Assembly: GCA_963575745.1 (NCBI GenBank) | Contig: CAUYUJ010015507.1 | Coordinates: 47,501 to 111,500 of the forward strand | Source of the DNA: Prorocentrum cordatum | Taxonomy: Eukaryota; Sar; Dinophyceae; Prorocentrales; Prorocentraceae | Length of the DNA stretch: 64,000 bases | Direction of reading: 5' to 3' | Shown: positions 20,740 through 30,189 of the stretch, one piece after another | Position numbering within the stretch: the stretch's first letter is position 1 | How the letters are laid out: every line of letters starts with the position of its first letter | Notes under the pieces: generated by a model | What the model was told of the DNA's origin: nothing | Seen by the model: only the letters and a program-made list of their open reading frames with translations | Databases searched by the model: none | Position numbers and translations under genes: made by a program

Positions 20740-20815
20740 GAAACAAATCACACAGACACAATTAATCGTCGACTTTTATTTGTGTGTATTTAATTGTGTG
20801 TCCCAGGGCCCGTTC
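20740..20815 (+). repeat. Repeat family C, copy C3, internally deleted
   Basis: The left end CACACAGACACAATTAATCG joins directly to TTTTATTTGTGTGTATTTAA, so the central TGGGAAA-rich 80 bases are missing. Retention of both ends supports a mobile unit defined by its termini. Confidence 0.7.
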
Positions 20816-20841
20816 AAACTCGGAGGACGGAGAGGCGACGA

Positions 20842-20940
20842 CACCACCACCACCACCACCACCACCACCACCACCACCACCACCACCACCACCACCACCA
20901 CCACCACCACCACCACCACCACCACCACCACCACCACCAG
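20842..20940. repeat. (CAC)n microsatellite
   Basis: About 32 uninterrupted CAC/ACC units, 30 bases after C3. The reverse strand is a (GTG)n run. Confidence 0.95.
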
Positions 20941-21089
20941 CAGGGGGGCCACCTCCAACGAGGCGGCCCACGATGCCTCCCCGAGCTGTGGGTACGGGAT
21001 GCCTCGAGCGAGAGGAGGAGGGGGCGGAGGCATTGGCGCCTCGCGCTGGTGGTGGTGGTGGTGGTGGTGCCGCCTTTCCTTGCTCCTGG

Positions 21090-21490
21090 GCACGTGCGGA
21101 CCCGCTATCGGGGGCCTCTCACCGATCTGTCGGCCACATGATGTGTCGCCGACTACGGGGGTCGATGCTTCGCCCCGGAGCCCGTCCCCCGCCTCGGCCA
21201 CACCCCCCCCGTCCCAGACCTCCGATCGCCCACTCGTCGCTGATTGGGGGGGGCTGGCAGCCCACCCCGCCCAGGAGCGTGCGGAGCACTCGCTCTCGGG
21301 GGCGTGTCGCCGATCTACCGGCGAGGCATCGCCGACGCCAGGGAGCGATGCTTTCCCCCCCGAGCCAGTCTCCCCACATCCTATACCCCCCGACGCCGTG
21401 ATTCTTTCACCGCGTGGAGCCTCAGAGGTTTTTCTCTGCCCAGGTCGTCGTGTGACGGCGCCGGGGCACTGTGAGAGCCCATGGGAGGCT
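21090..21490. repeat. Family G/F repeat, tandem
   Basis: TATCGGGGGCCTCTCACCGA and CTCGGGGGCGTGTCGCCGAT head two related units of about 200 bases. The GCAGCCCACCCCGCCCAGGA and CATCCTATACCCCCCGACGC parts match 29,700-29,850. Confidence 0.55.
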
Positions 21491-21830
21491 GAAGACAGCA
21501 AGAAACCTCCCGTCGTGTTTTTTCCCCCGACGCGCTGATGATGGCAGCCAGTGGGGTAGCGTAAGCAATTGCGGGATGCACTCTAAGCAGAGTTAGCTCC
21601 GCGCGTGTTAGGCCGTAAAGGGCTGGCAACCATGTAGTCCGAGTGGGAGTCGGCGCAACTGAGTCAGCCACACCGGACTAAACAAAACTCGAACGAGCCA
21701 ACCAAGCACCATGCGAGACGTGTCAACAGCTCTACACGACCAACATGCCTGTACCCACCTCGCTGCAACCTGTTTCTAAGCATTGAGCCCAAAGCCTGGA
21801 GCCCGTGCCCCCCCGATCGTTGACCCTCAG

Positions 21831-21989
21831 GCCGTCATCGCGACGCTGCACCTGGGGCTCGTCGCCGCGTGGTCTTGCGGGCCTGCGCAGCGGCTGCGCG
21901 CCCGACAGGCGGAGGAGCTGAAGCTGGCGGCTGCCGCCTGCCAGGACGACGCCGCCTGCGGCGCGGCCGCCCTGGCGCCCGACGCGGCG
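21831..21989 (+). CDS. SLC43-like MFS transporter, exon 6
   Basis: Fifty-three codons encode helix 6 (AVIATLHLGLVAAW) and then the long, charged central cytoplasmic loop (RLRARQAEELKLAAAACQDD and an Ala-rich remainder). Such a loop between helices 6 and 7 is standard for MFS proteins and variable in sequence. The acceptor follows CCCTCAG. The donor GTCGAA is in phase 0, after the residues LAPDAA. The frame stays open a little longer, so the loop could be longer if another donor is used. Confidence 0.7.
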
Positions 21990-22043
21990 GTCGAAGAAAC
22001 AGCGGCACAAATGATGGGCCGCTTTCCCACCACCACTGCCACA

Positions 22044-22130
22044 GGAGGAGGAGGAGGAGGAGGAGGAGGAGGAGGAGGAGGAGGAGGAGGAGGAGGAGGA
22101 GGAGGAGGAGGAGGAGGAGGAGGAGGAGGA
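22044..22130. repeat. (GGA)n microsatellite in intron 6
   Basis: A pure GGA run of about 29 units makes up more than a quarter of this short intron. Confidence 0.95.
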
Positions 22131-22144
22131 TCCCACGACACTTT

Positions 22145-22272
22145 CGGAGGGGACTTCTTGGATCGGCGCAGGGCCCCCCTTGTGGCGCCTCCGGCGCCGC
22201 CCCTGGCGCGCTCCGCGCGCCGGGGGGGAGGGCTCAACGCCGATCCAAGAAGTCCGCGCGGACCGCCGGAGG
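22145..22272. repeat. Foldback repeat family A, copy A2
   Basis: ACTTCTTGGATCGGCGCAGG pairs with GCCGATCCAAGAAGTCCGCG. The nested hairpins GGCGCCTCCGGCGCC and GGCGCGCTCCGCGCGCC are in the opposite order to A1, as expected for the reverse orientation. The copy lies near the 3' end of intron 6. Confidence 0.75.
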
Positions 22273-22306
22273 TTGATATGTCTGTGCCGTTCCTCCTCCT
22301 CGAGAG

Positions 22307-22570
22307 GCGGGCGGCGGGCCCCTGCACGGGCTGCCACTGCGGCGGCAGCTGCAGAGCTGGGAGTTCCGCTTCGTGCTCGTCTTCTTCACGGCGCAGATGT
22401 TCAGGTCGAATTTCTACCTCGGCACCAACAAGGCCCTGCTCGAGGCGTACGGCGACGCCAGCACGGGCTACGCGTACACGCAGGTCTTCGCCGCCTTCTT
22501 GCCGGTGTCCGTGGTGTGCCTGCCTCTGGTCAGCGCGTCCATCTCGCGCGGCTTCGCATTCACTTATCCA
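22307..22570 (+). CDS. SLC43-like MFS transporter, exon 7
   Basis: Eighty-eight codons hold the best-conserved part of the protein: SWEFRFVLVFFTAQMFRSNF, YLGTNKALLEAYGD, then YTQVFAAFLPVSVVCLPLVS. In SLC43/FMP42 permeases this is helix 7 with its R-S/T-N-F-Y-x-G-T signature, and helix 8. The acceptor is GAGAG before GCG and the donor is GTGGCC, both in phase 0. Substrate is not predictable; characterised relatives move large neutral amino acids or nucleobases. Confidence 0.85.
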
Positions 22571-23197
22571 GTGGCCTTGGGCCCATCTCGCCGCCGCGCC
22601 CTGGTTGTAGCCCTATGCTTGTGGAGATCTCTTGGGGGGGCTCTCGGGAAGCCTCTTGGATGCGGTTTTGGGGTGCCTTTGTAGCCTCTCGGGGGCCTCT
22701 CGGGGGCATGATTCGGTCCTCTTGGGAGCCTTCTCGAGCTTCTGGAGGGCTTCTTGGGGGCCTGCTGGCGGTCTCGGTCGTCGTGAGACGGAGGGCTCGA
22801 AATGTCGGTTCGTGCTCCTTCTCCGGGGCCTCTCTCGGGCCCCTCTTTAGCCGTCGTGGGGGGCTCTTGGGCCGTCTTCGGGCCCTATTGGGCCGTCTGG
22901 TGGCCTTCTTGGGGGCCTCTCAGGCCGTCTTGGGGCGATCTTGGGGGCCTGCTAGGCCGTCTTGGGGCGTCGAAGGCCGAAAAGGCAAAACGCTAGAATC
23001 CTTCAACACCTATGTGAAGTCACGGATTGTGGCCTCTCTGGGCCCACTTAGGAAGGCTCTTGGAGCCCTCGTGGAACGTCTTGGGGAGCATCTTGGGCCG
23101 TCAGGAGGCCACGTCAGTTCCAGGAGTTTGAGGTCCGGGTCACATCGAGGGACGGGGAACTCCAGTGGTCGTGAGGACATCCCAACTCGTGCCTCAG
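22571..23197 (+). repeat. Intron 7 = repeat family H copy H1 (introner-like)
   Basis: The whole 627-bp intron resembles the dispersed repeat at 49,428-50,425. Both begin with a CCTGG(G)TTGTAGC block, then have TTGGAGATCTC-like sequence. Both continue with dozens of CTTGGGGGCCTCTTGG-type units and share CTGCTGGCGGTCTCGG and GGCTCGAAATGTCGGTTCGTG. Both end GAGGAC...CCAACTCG.GCCT.AG followed by GGCACGGTGGCG. The donor is GTGGCC and the acceptor is that terminal AG. A repeat whose ends coincide with splice sites is what an intron-generating element would leave. Confidence 0.7.
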
Positions 23198-23465
23198 GGC
23201 ACGGTGGCGGATTTGTTGGTTACAGCGATGGGGGCGTGCTGGAATATCGCGGCCCTTGTCCCATATCTGCCCGCCCAGCCCGTGGCCTTTGCATTTTTTA
23301 CGACCTTCCGGGCCTTTTTGTATTGCATCCATTTCGTGTACCTCTGCAGCACCTTCGGAAGCCGCACCAGCGGCAGCGTCCATGGAGTGGTCACGCTGCT
23401 GGCGGCGTGCGCCAACTTCGCCATCTGGCCGTGCACCGCCCTCGCTGAGCGCTTCCCCGACAGAG
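23198..23465 (+). CDS. SLC43-like MFS transporter, exon 8
   Basis: The exon encodes GTVADLLVTAMGACWNIAAL, FTTFRAFLYCIHFVYL, then TFGSRTSGSVHGVVTLLAA and ALAERFPDR, corresponding to helices 9 to 11. F-R-A-x-L-Y and F-G-x-x-x-x-G-x-x-H/Y-G are hallmark motifs of this transporter family. The exon starts after CCTCAG and ends in phase 1 before GTCGAAGAG. Its first 18 or so bases (GGGCACGGTGGCG and on) are also present at the end of the dispersed repeat at 50,405-50,425, where no exon is recognisable. Confidence 0.85.
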
Positions 23466-23485
23466 GTCGAAGAGAGGAGTTCTAG

Positions 23486-23692
23486 TCGGTGGCGAGCGAG
23501 GGGGGAGGTGAGAGGGAGAAGGCCTTCTCAGAAGGCTCGGGGAGTCCCCCGAGCCTCCGGAGAAGTCGTCCACGCCCTCCCCGAAGGCACAAACGAGTGC
23601 CCCTCAGAAGGCGCGAGGGCCCCCGAGAAGTCCCCCCCTGCCTTGTGCGAGGGCCCTCGCCCTCCCTCTTCCCCCCCGCGCTCGCCGCCGAT
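23486..23692. repeat. Foldback repeat family B, copy B3
   Basis: The left end is TCGGTGGCGAGCGAGGGGGG and the right end is CCCCCCGCGCTCGCCGCCGA. The interior again has CCTTCTCAGAAGGCTCGG and TCAGAAGGCGCGAGGGC. It lies 20 bases inside intron 8. Confidence 0.65.
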
Positions 23693-23714
23693 GTGTGCGT
23701 AAACGTGCAGCCTC

Positions 23715-23852
23715 CGCCGGAGCTCCGCGCGGATCTCGAGTGCCGGCGCTGCAGCGCCTGGCGGCGTCTCTGGCGACGCCCCTGGCGTCGCTCCGCGCGC
23801 CAGCCTGGGGCGCCCAGCGCCGACCCAAGAGACCCGATCGGAGCTTTGGAGG
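23715..23852. repeat. Foldback repeat family A, copy A3, worn
   Basis: CTCCGCGCGGATCTCGAGTG and GAGACCCGATCGGAGC are the decayed arms. The interior CTGGCGTCGCTCCGCGCGCC AG is still recognisable. It starts about 22 bases after B3. Confidence 0.6.
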
Positions 23853-23865
23853 CTTACGTGTGTAT

Positions 23866-24036
23866 GTATATCTATATATATATATACACATGTATATACA
23901 TCTATGTAAATATATACAAGACTGCATTATATATATGTATAGATATATATGTATACATTTATGTATATACACATGCATATATACATATATGACTATATAT
24001 GTGTATATGTGTATATGTATGTACATATATATATAT
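23866..24036. repeat. TA-rich short-repeat block
   Basis: GTGTATATATATA and ATGTATATACAT units. It forms the left flank of the 543-bp inverted-repeat element; a similar (TA)n lies on the right (24,580-24,604). Confidence 0.8.
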
Positions 24037-24579
24037 ACAAGACTGCAGTGGCGCTTCGTGCCATGCACCTTGGTCCTTGAAGTTTGGTGTGCAGGCGGGA
24101 TGGCAGGAAGGTCAGGCCGACAATTTAGTGATCACCCCAAAATTCACTAAGCCCGCAGAAAACTAATGATTTTTGCCTCTTGGGGCTTTCTTGGGAGTGC
24201 TCTTGGAGGCTTTCCCTCCGAAGCATTCCAAATCGTGACCCCGTCGTTCAGGGAGACCGCGGTTGGAGGCAGGGTGGCCCGAGGAAGCCCGCAGAACCTC
24301 CAGAACACGCCCAAGAGGCCTCCAGAAGGCCTTAAGAAAGCATGAAACTTTTGTGAGGTCCCCAGAGGCTCTCCAAGGAGGAGCCTCCGCAAAAAGAGCT
24401 GAGGAGGATGGGGAAAATGCGCAGGGTATGGCGAGAACGAGGAAACATAAGCATGGAGGAAGGATAACGAATAACATCATTTTAGCGGCGATGCTGTCGG
24501 CTTGACCTTCTTGCCATTCCGCCTGATGCCAAATTTCAAGGACCAAGGTGCGTAGCGCGAAGCGCCACTGCAGTCTTGT
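24037..24579. mobile_element. 543-bp element with ~85-bp terminal inverted repeats
   Basis: The left end (24,037-24,121) begins ACAAGACTGCAGTGGCGCTT and includes CACCTTGGTCCTTGAAGTTT and GGATGGCAGGAAGGTCAGGC. The right end (24,496-24,579) is its complement at about 85% identity. The interior has no ORF. It matches 51,760-52,010 over CCTCCGCAAA...GAGGAGGATGGGGAA and the preceding GAGGTC/CATTCAA-rich part. It sits in TATA repeats and looks like a non-autonomous DNA transposon of MITE type. Confidence 0.75.
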
Positions 24580-24871
24580 ATGTATATATATATATATATA
24601 TATCGGAGGTTAGGGGGTGAGATCGAAGTGGAACGGAGAGACCCGCTACCGTGATATCGGTTTCGGTTTCGTACTCGTGCGTGCCGTGCGTGCGGGCGAG
24701 GCGCAGCTGCGTGGGCGGGCGAGAAATAAGTCTCCTGTAGCTGAGGCGCGGCCGGACAAAAAGTCTCCGTTCCGGCAACCGGCGCCCCGCGGTGTCCCGC
24801 TGGTGTCCCGCTCGGGGGCCGGTGGCGCGCGGTGTCCCGCCGGTGTCCCGCCAGTGCCCCGTCGGTGTCAC

Positions 24872-24875
24872 GATA

Positions 24876-24944
<69 letters not shown>

Positions 24945-25077
24945 GGGATGAGGATGAGAATGATGATAATGATGATGACTATGATGATGATGACGATAAT
25001 GATGATGCTGATGCTGATGTTGATGATGTTGACGATATTAATGATGATGGTGATGGTGGTCATGATGACGGTGTCCC

Positions 25078-25150
<73 letters not shown>

Positions 25151-25266
25151 ATGATGATGACGATGTTGATGATGACGATGGTGATGGTGGTGATGATGAT
25201 GGTGCCCCGATGATGATGCTGATGATGTTGATGATGATGATGATGTTGCTGATGATGATGGTCCCC

Positions 25267-25327
<61 letters not shown>

Positions 25328-26040
25328 TTGATGATCCTGATGGTGTTGATGATGATTAGATGATTTGATGATGATGATGATGGTGATGAAGATGCTGCTG
25401 ATGATGGTGTGCCGATGATAATGATGAGGTTGATGATGATGCTGTTGATGATGATGGTGATGATGATGATGGTGTCCCGACGATGGTGATGATAATGATG
25501 ATGACGGCGATGATGGTGTCCCGATGATGATGATGTTGATGATGAGGATGACGATGAGGTTATGATGATTCTGATGATGGTGGCCCAATGATGGTGATGC
25601 TGCTGATGTTGATGATGATGATGTTGTTGTTGTTGTCCAGATGATGTTGATGATGATGGTGATGATGACGGTGACGATGATGATGGTGCTCCGATGGTGG
25701 TGATGATGATGATGTTGATAATGCTAATGATGATGGTGTCCCGATGATGATGACGATGTTGATGATGTTGTTCATGATCACGATTATGAGATGATGATGA
25801 CGGTGGTGTTCCGATGATGATGGTGATGATGATGATGATGGTGGTATCCCGATAATGCTGATCATGACGTTGATGATGCTGATGGTGACGATGATGGTGT
25901 CCCGATGATGATGGTGATGATGATGATGTTGATGATGATGGTGATGAGGTGATGATGGTGATGATTGTGTTCCGATGATGCTGATGGTGATGATGTTGAT
26001 GACGTTGATGACGATGATGTTGATGATGCTGATGACGTTG
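24872..26040. repeat. (GAT)n array, 1.2 kb
   Basis: GATGAT runs are punctuated about every 100-150 bases by GGTGTCCCGATGATGATG or a close variant. This suggests a higher-order unit seeded by the preceding GGTGTCCCGC repeats (24,790-24,860). Apparent poly-Asp/Met/His proteins here are artefacts. Confidence 0.95.
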
Positions 26041-26300
26041 ATTGTGATATCGATTGTGATATCGATAGTGAGATTGATAGTTAGACCGACTGTGAGATCG
26101 ATTGTGAGATCGATTGTGAGATCGATAGTGAGAGATCGATTGTGAGATCGATAAACAGATCGATTGTGAGATCGATCGAAAAAAATAGATCGAGTGAGAT
26201 CGATTGTGAGACCGATCGAGTGAGATCGATCGAGCGAGACTGATCGTGAGACCGATCGAGCGAGACCGATAGTGAGACCGATCGAGTGAGACGTTGGTTG
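26041..26300. repeat. GATCGATTGTGA array
   Basis: Units of 10-12 bases (GAGATCGATTGT, GAGACCGATCGA, GAGATCGATAGT) run for 260 bases and contain many GATC and ATCGAT sites. Confidence 0.85.
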
Positions 26301-26559
26301 CTCCCCCCCCGAACCTCCTCATCACCCGAAGAGTGGTCGTATAGGTATACATCTGTACTCCCAGACACCCGGCTGCTCCAGTCTTGTCGACGCGTGGGCC
26401 CCAGAGGTCTGGATCACTTCCCCAGGGCCGGCTCTTCGTCCCGAGTCTTCTCTGGACGGCCCTGAGGCCCGGCGAGGGCACCCGGAGGACCAGGGCAGCT
26501 ACAAGCCGCCTGCCCCAATCTCTGTTGGGGCGTTGGATCTGGGTATGCGTAAGCTGCTA

Positions 26560-26860
26560 GGTTCGAGGATCGAGGATCGGGGTTCGAGCCCCACGGGCCG
26601 AAGGCTTTGGGCCGTTCTTGCATTCCGGTGGGCCTCCAGGGGCCTCCTGCGGACCTCCCAAAGGCCTCCAGATCGAGGCCCCCCGCCGTCGCCTCCGCGG
26701 AGAGCCGGGCGTTGCTCGAAGCGGCCCTGGCCCAAGGTGGCCCCAGCTCTCCCAGGGAAGCGCAGATGGCTCCCACAGCACCCCCCGTCGAGGCTCCCAT
26801 GGGCCCCAGAGGCCTCAGAATGGTGCGAAAGGCTGGGAGCCCATACGGCCGACGATGTAT
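26560..26860. repeat. Dispersed repeat family I, copy 2 (reversed)
   Basis: The copy combines both family I parts found at 16.4 and 17.7 kb, in inverse orientation and contiguous. At 26,580 it contains GGGGTTCGAGCCCC, identical to a tRNA T-arm/pol III B-box core, but no complete tRNA can be folded around it. Confidence 0.55.
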
Positions 26861-27209
26861 GTTTCTTTGAGTGGTCGGCCCCAGGTCACGACCTCATCCC
26901 CGGGGCCAGCTTTTCGACCCGGAGCCAGCTCTGCTTGTCCCAGGGCACCAGTGGGCGCCAGAGGCCGAAACCGAGGAGAACTGCCCGGGTTGAGGCAGCA
27001 CCTTCGGAGACCGGGCTGCAGCTCGAGGAATCGATTCCGTCTGAGGTCGTTCGAAAGACGGTACCTGAGAAGCGATGCTAGATTTGTTTACGTTGTGGAG
27101 CCTGGTCCCAGGGCCGTGCCGTGAAGTTGGCGAAACCCTGTATTGGGCCCGACGAAAAGCCCACGAGCGCCTGGGGCCACGAGCACTTGCTGACGGCACC
27201 CGCCGAGAG

Positions 27210-27613
27210 GGCTGACGATGGCGTACGTCCTCCTGCTGCTCCTCTGCGCCTTCCCGCTCTCCCTGGCCCTGCAGCTGCGCCACCGCCTGCGCGCCGCCGC
27301 GCCGTCGCCCGCGGCCCGCCCCGCCGCAGGCGCGGCCCCGGCGGCCGCTGCGGCGGAGAAGCCGCTCGCCGCCGCCAGCGCGGCCGCCGCTGCGGCAGCG
27401 GCCGGCGCCGCTGCCGCGGCGGCGCCGCCGTCGCCGCCGCCGCCAGCCGCGCCGCAGGCCGCGCCCAGTGCGCCGCCGCAGGCGGCCGCGCCGCCGACGG
27501 GGCCGCCGCGCAGCCCCGCCGGCGCTCGGCGGGGCGCGCTGGGAGCGCGGTGCGCCGCGGGCCTGCTGGGCGTGGCCGCGGGGTGCGGGCGGCCGCGCGG
27601 CGGCGCCGGCTGA
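27210..27613 (+). CDS. SLC43-like MFS transporter, last exon
   Basis: After a GAGAG acceptor the phase-1 codon is completed and the reading is GLTMAYVLLLLLCAFPLSLA, the twelfth membrane helix. It is followed by QLRHR and a cytoplasmic tail of about 100 residues made mostly of Ala, Pro and Arg, ending at a TGA. The tail is low in complexity and coded by GCC/GCG-rich DNA; it could be a genuine disordered tail or repeat-driven extension. Exons 8 and 9 add up to a whole number of codons. The full set gives about 520 residues, a normal MFS length. Confidence 0.75.
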
Positions 27614-29130
27614 GGCCCAGGGTCGGGCCCAGATCCCCGAGGGCATGAGAGTTTCGGTCCAGCGTGTTTTGAGGAATCCTTTACACCACATCGCTCACCT
27701 TCTGGGACTTCGCCTCCGGCTCCTGTCCACGGCGTTCCTTTTCCTGTGCAAGCTCCTCGGCACCGCATGCACCCCGGCCCGCCCTCCGGCCGCCTGAGGC
27801 CCCGCCCGCCCGTGCCCTGTCTCCCCAATGAGAGCTGTGCGTAGCCCGCCTAGCTTTTATCGGAAGAGGTTCGCTCTCGCCCCGCAGACCAAAGAAGTGT
27901 TTTGAGGAATCGGCCAAACGTGCCCCAGAACAGACGTAGACCCCATCCCGCGGATGAAGGAAGCATCCGCGCATTGACCTTTGTGCATCTCTTGCTTCCA
28001 CGGGGTTGAACGTGGTTCAACTGCCACAACAGGGCGGGGAGGCCGAGCTTTGTTATCCCCTCCAACGTTCCTGTCGTAGCTCTCATCTTCGGGAAGATCG
28101 ACCCAGACATCCTTTCATCGAAACCTCTGGGGAAAAAGTTGACTATCCTCCCTGGACCCTGGACTCCATTATCCCCAGGGGGTTGTTCCCACCAGCATAA
28201 GGGGTATCCCAAGACAGACGCACCCTGGAGATGGTGCCCCAGGGCCCACCTCGCGACGCCGTTGCGTTGTGGCTCTCACCGTGGCTGGAACCGTGGCTGG
28301 AACCGTGGCCGCTGCGACACCTCACGTGCGATACGTCGTCCTGGAGGTATGTTTGGGCCTTCCTAGCGTTTTCCCTGGGTTTCGGCCTCGGGGGCCCGTT
28401 ATCAGGCCCATGGACCATCAACAACAGATCTGGGCTACCCGGTACTTGCAGGGAAGGGGTCGGGAGCTCTGGGGCCGCGGATAAAAAAAACACATACCGG
28501 GGGATGTCTGGAGATATGGGCAGGACCCTGGGTAAGGGGAGCCGTTTAGCGATTGGGCCCAGAAGCCCAAAAAGCTGAACCAAGCCTGCCATAGCTGGTG
28601 TTTCTTCGGGCCACGGCAGTTTCAGTTGGTGGAATAGGGCGGGAGGGCGTCCTCAAATACACATCGCTAAACCAGGGCGCACCAAACCTGGGCCTGCCTA
28701 CTTTGACAGGGGCAGCGTTAGGAGGGGATATGGTCAGGGGGGGTCTATTTTTTTTGTGCGTCAGGCGTGTTTGCCTAGTTTCGTACACCGGTAGCCTCAC
28801 ATCTCGGTTCAGCCGGGAAAATGCGGCACAGGAAGATGGGGGGTGAAGGGACCTGGCCGTGACTCTGGGCGATGCTGCAAGTTCTCGCAGCGCCGGCTCT
28901 GAGGCTAGGGGGGATATAGGCTCTAGGGGGTGGTCGAGCGTCGAGGTTTTGAAGGTTTTCGAGCGTTCTCTGCTGGTTCCCCGCGTCCTTCCGGCCTCGG
29001 GGCGCTCTCCGGTGGCCGCGCCTCGCCGAGAGCGCGCCTCGGGAGTGCCCAGGTCGTCCCGCACGGGCGGCGGAGGCCGGGGTTGCCACTGTGGGGACGG
29101 GGATGGGCTGCGTGAGAATGCACCGGCCCC

Positions 29131-29425
29131 CGCTCCTCCTCCTCCTCCTCCTCCTCCTCCTCCCTCCTCCTCCTCCTCCTCCTCTCCTCGTCCTCCTCCT
29201 CCTCCTCCTCCTCCTCCTCCTCTCCTCCTCCTCCCTCCTCCTCCTCCTCCTCCCCTCCTCCTCCTCCTCCTCCCCCTCCCCCTCCTCCTCTCCCCCCCTT
29301 CCCCTCCCCCTCCTCCTCCTCCTCCTCCTCCTCCTCCTCCTCCTCCTCCTCCTCCTCTTCCTCGTCCTCCTCCGCCTTCTCTTCCTCCTCCTCCTCCTCC
29401 TCCTCCTTTTACTCCTCCTCGCTCG
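29131..29425. repeat. (CCT)n array, about 290 bp
   Basis: CCT units with CCCCTCC and TCGTCC interruptions produce poly-Leu, Ser and Pro pseudo-ORFs on one strand and poly-Arg, Gly and Glu on the other. Confidence 0.9.
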
Positions 29426-29699
29426 CGTTGGCCCCCGGGCCACATCTCGGGCCTCGGGCGGCGGCTCTGGGCCTAGGGGGCCTGGTATTTGGACGCCCGA
29501 AATGGGTACGGAGAAAATGGGCACAATGCCCAACAACAACTGTTGTCCCAAACCAGCAGCGGCCGCTGTTGGGCAGGCGGCCTTCTGTCTCAAACGAGCA
29601 CGGCCGCGGCGGCGCGGACAGCGAGCCCTGTTCAACATGAACAAGAACTGGTGTTGGGCATCGTACCCACTCTTTTCGTACCCATTTCGTTCGTGCCAA

Positions 29700-29960
29700 T
29701 GGTAGCCCACCCCGCCCAGGAGTGTGCGGAGGATTCGCTATCGGGGGCCTGTCGCCGATCCATCGGCGAGGCATCTCCGATTCAAGCTCAACGTTCCCCC
29801 TTCTTAGCTAGCCCCCCCATATCCCATACTTCCGACGTCGTGCTTCTTTTGCAACGTGGACCCCTGGAGGTCTAGACTCCCTCCCTGGGACCCGTTCCTT
29901 TCCTCCTGGGTATATCGTCGCGTGGCGGCCCTGGGGCCCCGTGAGGGCCCCCCCAGAGGC
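29700..29960. repeat. Family G/F repeat
   Basis: GTAGCCCACCCCGCCCAGGA, TATCGGGGGCCTGTCGCCGA and TCCGACGTCGTGCTTCTTTT followed by GTGGACCCCTGGAGGTCTAG. The order G then F is the same as at 21.1-21.5 kb, so the two probably form one longer unit. Confidence 0.55.
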
Positions 29961-30189
29961 TAAAGACATCACACAACCTTCCGCCTTGATATTTTTCCCT
30001 CCGCCCAAGCCCCCCCCCCTACAGTGGGAGCCCATGCCAAGAGACGCCCCGCTTGCCTCCAGGGTGCCCTGGTTTGCTTGGGTTTCGATGGCTCTGCTAC
30101 GGAGAGCTTGCCGCTCCCACGCCAAACGTCAACATGGACGTCCTGGGGCCTCGGGGTTGGGCTTCTCGTGGAAGGCTTCTTTGGGGACC

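Larger units (their letters stand above)
20165..21830 (+). other. Intron 5 of the transporter gene
   Basis: The intron carries a GGA array, E2, a shortened C copy (C3), a CAC array and a G/F repeat tandem between 21,090 and 21,490. The last 300 bases are unique-looking and non-coding. Confidence 0.6.
21990..22306 (+). other. Intron 6 of the transporter gene, 317 bp
   Basis: The shortest intron consists of about 50 bases of leader, a (GGA)n array, foldback copy A2 and a 34-base pyrimidine-rich 3' end. Almost all of it is therefore repeat sequence. Confidence 0.65.
23466..27209 (+). other. Intron 8 of the transporter gene
   Basis: The intron starts with GTCGAAGAG, and 20 bases later comes B3, followed directly by A3, a TA-rich block, the 543-bp inverted-repeat element, the 1.2 kb GAT array, a GATCGATTGTGA array and a family I copy. 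From 26,870 to 27,190 there are only weak family F traces. Confidence 0.6.

Noticed and set aside
20784-20971. Poly-Pro, poly-His or poly-Thr peptides
   Set aside because: Encoded by the CAC microsatellite.
24536-26481. Poly-Asp, poly-Met and poly-His proteins
   Set aside because: Products of the GAT/ATC array.
26560-26640. tRNA gene at the GGGGTTCGAGCCCC word
   Set aside because: No acceptor stem, D-arm or anticodon arm can be placed at the right distances.
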